Part shown: piece by piece, positions 59,914 to 64,000 of the stretch
How positions within the stretch are numbered: position 1 is the first letter of the stretch
Layout of the letters: each line of letters begins with the position of its first letter
Origin: Actinoplanes teichomyceticus ATCC 31121
GTDB lineage: Bacteria > Actinomycetota > Actinomycetes > Mycobacteriales > Micromonosporaceae
Assembly: GCF_003711105.1 (NCBI RefSeq)
Contig: NZ_CP023865.1
Coordinates: forward strand, 5,171,001 to 5,235,000
Direction: 5' to 3'
DNA length: 64,000 nt
The notes under the pieces: generated by a model
What the model saw: only the letters and a program-made list of their open reading frames with translations
What the model was told of the DNA's origin: nothing
Database searches by the model: none
Made by a program: the position numbers and the translations under genes

Positions 59914-60528
59914 ATGAACGCCATGACCGGCACCATCTCGACCGGCCAGGAGCGCAAGGCTCCTGGCCGGCCCCGCAACGCCCAGGCCGACGAGGCCATC
60001 CTCGACGCGGTGCTCACCCTGCTGTCGGACGGGCAGAGCGCGTCGGCCGTCTCGATCGAGTCCGTCGCCGCCAAGGCGGGCGTCGGCAAGGCGACCATCT
60101 ATCGTCGCTGGCCGAACAAGGAGGCCCTGCTGATCGACGCGGTCCGGTCGATGAAGGGCCCGATCCCGGAGCTGGCCGGCGAGTCGGTGCGCGAGGATCT
60201 GATCGCCATGGTCACCGCGAACCGGTCGTCGCGGGGCCGGGAGTTCGGCAAGGTCACCGCGTGCCTGCTGCCCGAACTGATCAAGGACGAGGAGCTCAGC
60301 CGGATGCATCAGGCGGTGATCGAGCCGCGGCGCGAGGTGATGCGACAGATCCTGCGGCGCGGGATCGCGGCCGGTGAGCTGCGGGCCGACCTGAACATCG
60401 AGCTGACCGTGCTGATGCTGTCCGGCCCGTCGATGATGCAGGGGCTGTTCGGCACGGTCACCGGCATCCCGGACGCGGACTTCCCGGAGGCGCTGGTCGA
60501 CGCGCTGCTGCGCGGCGCGGCCGCCTGA
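59914..60528 (+). CDS. TetR-family transcriptional regulator
   Basis: A repressor of 204 residues. The N-terminal helix-turn-helix (about 27-75) reads AILDAVLTLLSDGQSASAVSIESVAAKAGVGKATIYRRWPNKEALLIDAV, a standard TetR core. The C-terminal part (EFGKVTACLLPELIKDEELSRMHQAVIEPRREVMRQILRRGIAAGELRADLN) is a TetR_C_11-like ligand-binding domain. It starts 13 nt after the MFS gene in the same direction, so the pump and its repressor are cotranscribed. ATG 59923 is an equally good start. Twin operators upstream of the MFS gene are its likely binding sites. Confidence 0.95.
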   Translation: MNAMTGTISTGQERKAPGRPRNAQADEAILDAVLTLLSDGQSASAVSIESVAAKAGVGKATIYRRWPNKEALLIDAVRSMKGPIPELAGESVREDLIAMVTANRSSRGREFGKVTACLLPELIKDEELSRMHQAVIEPRREVMRQILRRGIAAGELRADLNIELTVLMLSGPSMMQGLFGTVTGIPDADFPEALVDALLRGAAA

Positions 60529-60544
60529 CCCGCTCGCACCCGGA

Positions 60545-60566
60545 CCCGGCCCGGTCGGCGGCCGGG
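60545..60566 (+). terminator. Hairpin after the tetR gene
   Basis: CCCGGCC (60545-60551) pairs with GGCCGGG (60560-60566) over an 8-nt loop, 16 bp past the stop codon. The following 60567-60774 is GC-rich short-repeat sequence (GACCCGGCACGGGCGGGC-type units) leading into the next gene. Confidence 0.5.
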
Positions 60567-60774
60567 CGCGGACGGGCGGCGACCCGGCACGGGCGGGCGG
60601 CGACCCGGCACGGGCGGCCGCCACCCGAACCGGAGCGATCGCCGCTCGGGCACGGGCGGGCGGCGGCCCGGCCTACCGCCGGAGCGCGGAAGGGCACCGC
60701 CCGGCGGAAACCGACAAAGCCGAAGAAGCCGATTTTCCAGCGCGAAAGCCTTTCGCACTGCTGCAATCGGGGGC

Positions 60775-63700
60775 ATGGGACCCCAGCGGGACGACGACCG
60801 GAACGGGCCGAGGCCGGCGCGGGCCGGCGTGCACACAGCGCTGCGGGCCTGGCGGGAGAGCCTGGTCGATCTCGGCGAGAACAACCGGCTGATCAACTTC
60901 ACGGCCGCCCACGCCGACCAGCTTGAGATCACCGCGCCGGAACCGGACCAGGTGGTCACCGCGCTGACCCGGGGCGCCCGCTGCCCGCTGACCGGCCCCG
61001 GCGGCGGCGAACCGCCGGACGCCGCGCTGCGCACCGACCTGCCGGAGCGGTCGCTGGGCCCGCTGCTGCGCCGGATGATGCGCCGCGCCCAGCAGGAGCA
61101 CCTGGACCGCGGCGTCGCCGTGCTGCACCTGGCGCTCGGTCTGCTGCACTGGCGGCTGGCCGAGAACGACGAGGACGCCGACAGCGAGCCGGTCAGCCAC
61201 GCCAGCCCGCTGCTGCTGCTGCCCGCCGAGTTGCTCCCCGGTGACCTCGGCGAGCACCCCGAGCTGCGGCTGCGCGACGAGGAGCCGGTGCTCAACCCGG
61301 CGCTGGCGCTGCGCCTGCGACAGGCCGGGATCGCGATCCCCGCCCTGGAGCCGGGCGCCGAGCTCGACATCGGGCGGTTCTGGTCGCAGGTGACCGACAC
61401 GGTGGCCCGCCGGCACGGCTGGCACATCGAGCGCGCCGTCATCCTGACCTGCCTCACCTTCCACAAGGAGGCGATCTACCGGGACCTGCTGGAGAACGAG
61501 GAGCGCATCCTGGCCCACCCGGTGGTGCGCGCCCTGGCCACCACCGACCCCCGACGGCAGACCGACGCGTTCCGGTTCACCCCGATCCGGCCCGAGGAGG
61601 TGGACCGGCTCGCCCCGCCCGAGGACGTGCCGCTGGTGCTGGACGCCGACTCGTCGCAGCGCGCCTGCGTCGCCGCCGCGCTCGCCGGGCACAGCTTCGT
61701 GATGGACGGCCCGCCCGGCACCGGCAAGTCGCAGACCGTGGCCAACATGATCGGGGCGCTGCTGCACGCCGGGAAACGGGTGCTGTTCGTCTCGGAGAAG
61801 GTGGCCGCGCTCGACGTGGTCCGCAACCGGCTCGCCGAGGCCGGGCTGGACCGCTACATCCTGGAGCTGCACGGCCAGCAGGCCGGCCGGCGCGAGGTCG
61901 CGACGCTGCTGGCCGCGGCGGTGGACGAGGTGCCGGAGACGCCCGGCGACGGGCCGGTGGTCGACCGCGGCCTGCTGCGGGAGCGCCGCGAGCGGTTGAC
62001 CGCCTTCGCGTACGCCATGAACGAGACCCGCCGCCCGCTCGGCGCGAGCCTGCACGAGATCATCGGCCGCTGCGCCGGGCTCTCCGACGCCCCGGCCGCC
62101 CCGGTCCCCACGGTCACCCCGGGCTCGCTCACCCCGGACGTGATGCGCCGGGTCCGCGAAGCCACCGACCAACTGGCCCGCTCCTGGCGGGCGATGTGCG
62201 ACGGCGACGCGCTGCTGTGGCGCGACGTGGCCACCCGCGAGCCGCTGGACCCCGCGCTGAGCCGGGCGGAGAAGGCGCTCGCCGCGCTGGCCCGCTCGGC
62301 GCGCATCGCCGACACCGCGGCCCGGGCGTTCGGCCTGGGACGCCCGGACGACGCGGCCACCCTGGCGCGGCTCGCCGAGCACGCCGGCCGGCGGCCCGGA
62401 CCGGTCGCCGACTCCTGGCTCACCGCCGACGACCTGACCCCGATCCGCCAGGCCGTGCAGCGGCGCAGCGACGAACTGGCCGCCGCGGCCGCGGCCGCCG
62501 AGGCGGTCCGGGAGCGTGCCGGGGTGGCCTGGACCGCCCTGCCGTCCCCCGCCGACCTGCCGGTCGTGCCGTCGCTCGACGCCCTGCCCGCGCCGGTCGA
62601 GCTCGACACGCTGACCGCGGCCGACGCCGACGACCTGGCCCGCTCCTTCACCACCGCGGCCGAGCAGCTCGACCGGCACCGCCGCGCGGTGGACCGGGTC
62701 ACCGCCAAGCTGGGCCTCCCCCGGGCGCTGACGATCAGCGACATCTCCCGGGTCGCGGCGGTCGCCGAGCTGGGCACGCGTGCGCACAAGCCGGAGCGGT
62801 TCTGGTTCGGCCCGGGGGTGCTGGCCGCCGTGCAGAGCGGGTCGAGCGCGCTGCGCCGGGCGCTGGAGAGCCTGGTCGGGGCGGAGATCCAGGCCCGGCC
62901 GTACTTCTCCGAGGCGATCCTCACCCAGCCGGTCGAGGAACTGGCCGAACGCTTCGCCACCGTGCACCACGGGCTGGGCAAGCTGCGCGCGGCGTACCGG
63001 CGGGACCGGCGGCAGGTGGCCGGGTTCGTGCTGCCGAGCGCGCACCTGGGCGACGCGATCGACCGGATCGGCACGGCGGTCGCGTGGAAGCGGGCCCGGC
63101 AGGAGCTGGCCGCCGCGGAACACGCGTACGCGACCGCGCTGGGCCGGTACTGGCGGGGCCGGGCCACCGACTTCGCGGCCCTGGACGAGGCGATCTCGGT
63201 GGCCACGGCGGCGCTCGCGGCGGCCCCGCCGGCCGGGGTGGAGGCGGTGCTCGGCTACATCTGCGCGCCGGCCCCCGACCCGGAGCCGGTGCGGGTGGTC
63301 GGCGAGGCACGCGACGCGCTGCTGCGCTGGCAGGCCACGTTGCGCCCGGCGCCGTACCCGGCCGCGCGGCCGGAACTGGTGTCCGGGCCGATCGACGACG
63401 CGATCGGCTGGCTGCGCGCGCACATCGGCGCGCTGCACGCGACCGCGGACATCGTACGGGCGTACGACGCGGCGACCGGGCGGACCCTGGACTACGCCGA
63501 GACGGTGCGGCTGGCGCAGCTGCGCGCGGCGGCGGCGCGGGCCGAGGCGGCGCTCGGTACCGGTACTCCGGAGGTGCTCGGCGCCGATGGTGAGCCCGGC
63601 GCCGATCCGGCCGCCCTGGCCGCGGCGGTCTCCTGGGCCGCGGCGGCCCGCCGGTTCGCCGGCCCGGGCGAGGCGCCGCTCACCGCGGCGCAGGTCGCCG

Positions 63701-64000
63701 CGCTGCGGGAGCTACGGCCGATCACCGGGCTGGCCGAGCGGGCCCGGGAGTGGGCGGAGGCCAGCCGGGCGGTGCTGGCCGGGTTCGGCCCGGCGCGCCA
63801 GGCCGACCTGCGGGACCGTTTCGGCGACTACCGGCGGGCCGCGGCGTTCCTGCGGGACATCCGCGACGACAGCAGCGGCCAGGAGGAGTGGTTCTCCTGC
63901 CTGGACGCCCGCGACGTGCTGACCTTCCACGGCCTGGACGCGGCCGTCGAGTTCTGCGCCGACCAGCGGATGGACAGCGCGGACGTGCCGGCGGTGCTGG
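60775..64000 (+). CDS. DUF4011-type superfamily 1 helicase, paralogue 2 (truncated by window end)
   Basis: The first 1,075 codons of a large protein paralogous to the one at 25843-31104. Its DUF4011 domain is intact in the key region: AWRESLVDLGENNRLINF (paralogue 1 reads DPGAADRLLDL). Alignable blocks include SHASPLLLLPAEL, EEPVLNPALALRLRQ, HPVVRALA, ADSSQRACVAAALAGHSFVMDGPPGTGKSQTVANMIGALLHAGKRVLFVSEKVAALDVV (Walker A at 312-319) and FSEAILTQPVEELAERFATVH. The helicase motifs II-VI, any nuclease domain and the DUF3320 part lie beyond the window. ATG 60775 has GGGGG directly upstream; no stop codon occurs before the edge. Likely nucleic-acid processing; an antiphage role is possible by relation to Hhe. 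Confidence 0.9.
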   Translation, partial: MGPQRDDDRNGPRPARAGVHTALRAWRESLVDLGENNRLINFTAAHADQLEITAPEPDQVVTALTRGARCPLTGPGGGEPPDAALRTDLPERSLGPLLRRMMRRAQQEHLDRGVAVLHLALGLLHWRLAENDEDADSEPVSHASPLLLLPAELLPGDLGEHPELRLRDEEPVLNPALALRLRQAGIAIPALEPGAELDIGRFWSQVTDTVARRHGWHIERAVILTCLTFHKEAIYRDLLENEERILAHPVVRALATTDPRRQTDAFRFTPIRPEEVDRLAPPEDVPLVLDADSSQRACVAAALAGHSFVMDGPPGTGKSQTVANMIGALLHAGKRVLFVSEKVAALDVVRNRLAEAGLDRYILELHGQQAGRREVATLLAAAVDEVPETPGDGPVVDRGLLRERRERLTAFAYAMNETRRPLGASLHEIIGRCAGLSDAPAAPVPTVTPGSLTPDVMRRVREATDQLARSWRAMCDGDALLWRDVATREPLDPALSRAEKALAALARSARIADTAARAFGLGRPDDAATLARLAEHAGRRPGPVADSWLTADDLTPIRQAVQRRSDELAAAAAAAEAVRERAGVAWTALPSPADLPVVPSLDALPAPVELDTLTAADADDLARSFTTAAEQLDRHRRAVDRVTAKLGLPRALTISDISRVAAVAELGTRAHKPERFWFGPGVLAAVQSGSSALRRALESLVGAEIQARPYFSEAILTQPVEELAERFATVHHGLGKLRAAYRRDRRQVAGFVLPSAHLGDAIDRIGTAVAWKRARQELAAAEHAYATALGRYWRGRATDFAALDEAISVATAALAAAPPAGVEAVLGYICAPAPDPEPVRVVGEARDALLRWQATLRPAPYPAARPELVSGPIDDAIGWLRAHIGALHATADIVRAYDAATGRTLDYAETVRLAQLRAAAARAEAALGTGTPEVLGADGEPGADPAALAAAVSWAAAARRFAGPGEAPLTAAQVAALRELRPITGLAERAREWAEASRAVLAGFGPARQADLRDRFGDYRRAAAFLRDIRDDSSGQEEWFSCLDARDVLTFHGLDAAVEFCADQRMDSADVPAVL

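Overview
The window reads as chromosome from a very G+C-rich actinobacterium, most likely Actinoplanes or a close relative in the Micromonosporaceae. That is inference from codon bias, several leaderless-looking promoters (TANNNT 6-7 nt before a start codon), actinobacterial gene families (fadA2/fabG4/htdX block, HxlR, XRE-cupin, DDN-type deazaflavin oxidoreductase, PhoX with a PHO box) and a methyl-accepting chemotaxis protein, which fits a motile genus. No rRNA, tRNA or CRISPR array was seen.

Region by region. 0-9 kb: a lipoprotein, a GNAT acetyltransferase, a repeat-rich frameshifted ORF, about 0.8 kb of intergenic minisatellites, pyridoxal kinase, an acetyl-xylan-esterase-type hydrolase, RecD2 helicase and a secreted DUF4360 protein. 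9-15 kb: a minus-strand run dhaK-dhaL-chemoreceptor-ADC-family-YibE/F, divergent from an EIIA (dhaM-like) and an HPr gene; this links dihydroxyacetone phosphorylation, PTS phosphotransfer and possibly taxis. 15-16.7 kb: secreted GH10-CBM2 xylanase with inverted-repeat operators. 16.7-26 kb: lipid block (thiolase, FabG4, a MaoC double-hotdog enzyme with a large repeat insertion, acyl-CoA dehydrogenase, acyl-CoA synthetase, SDR). 25.8-31.1 kb: a 1,753-residue DUF4011-type helicase with a C-terminal nuclease-like domain. 31.2-40.7 kb: a thioredoxin-reductase/methyltransferase fusion with its XRE-cupin regulator, enoyl-CoA hydratase, an orphan histidine kinase, 2-hydroxyacid dehydrogenase, GT39-like membrane protein, and PhoX behind a PHO box. 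41-45 kb: GH51 arabinofuranosidase and a frameshifted GH43-type gene closed by a 36-bp palindromic terminator. 45-48.2 kb: a PAS sensor and a GGDEF-EAL protein that overlap by 4 nt. 48.3-49.8 kb: an HxlR-controlled redox pair.

49.8-53.1 kb is an accessory stretch: two transposase remnants, a frameshifted zinc-ribbon gene, a frameshifted ricin-type lectin and a membrane protein, with visibly lower G+C in parts. An IS relic ends exactly at the stop codon of the following trmO gene. 53.8-60.6 kb holds an unrecognised membrane-protein/lipoprotein pair, a stand-alone TipAS domain, a MaoC dehydratase, and an aldo-keto reductase divergent from an MFS pump with its TetR regulator and twin operators. 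The right edge (60,775 to the end) holds the first 1,075 codons of a second DUF4011 helicase, clearly paralogous to the one at 25.8-31.1 kb.

The esterase, xylanase, GH51 and GH43 genes together indicate a plant-hemicellulose lifestyle. The most interesting items are the two diverged DUF4011 helicases (one with apparently degraded DUF4011 and nuclease motifs), the dhaKL-chemoreceptor operon, the lipoprotein/three-module membrane pair, and the density of GC-rich minisatellites between and inside genes. All functional calls come from reading the sequence; no database search was run.
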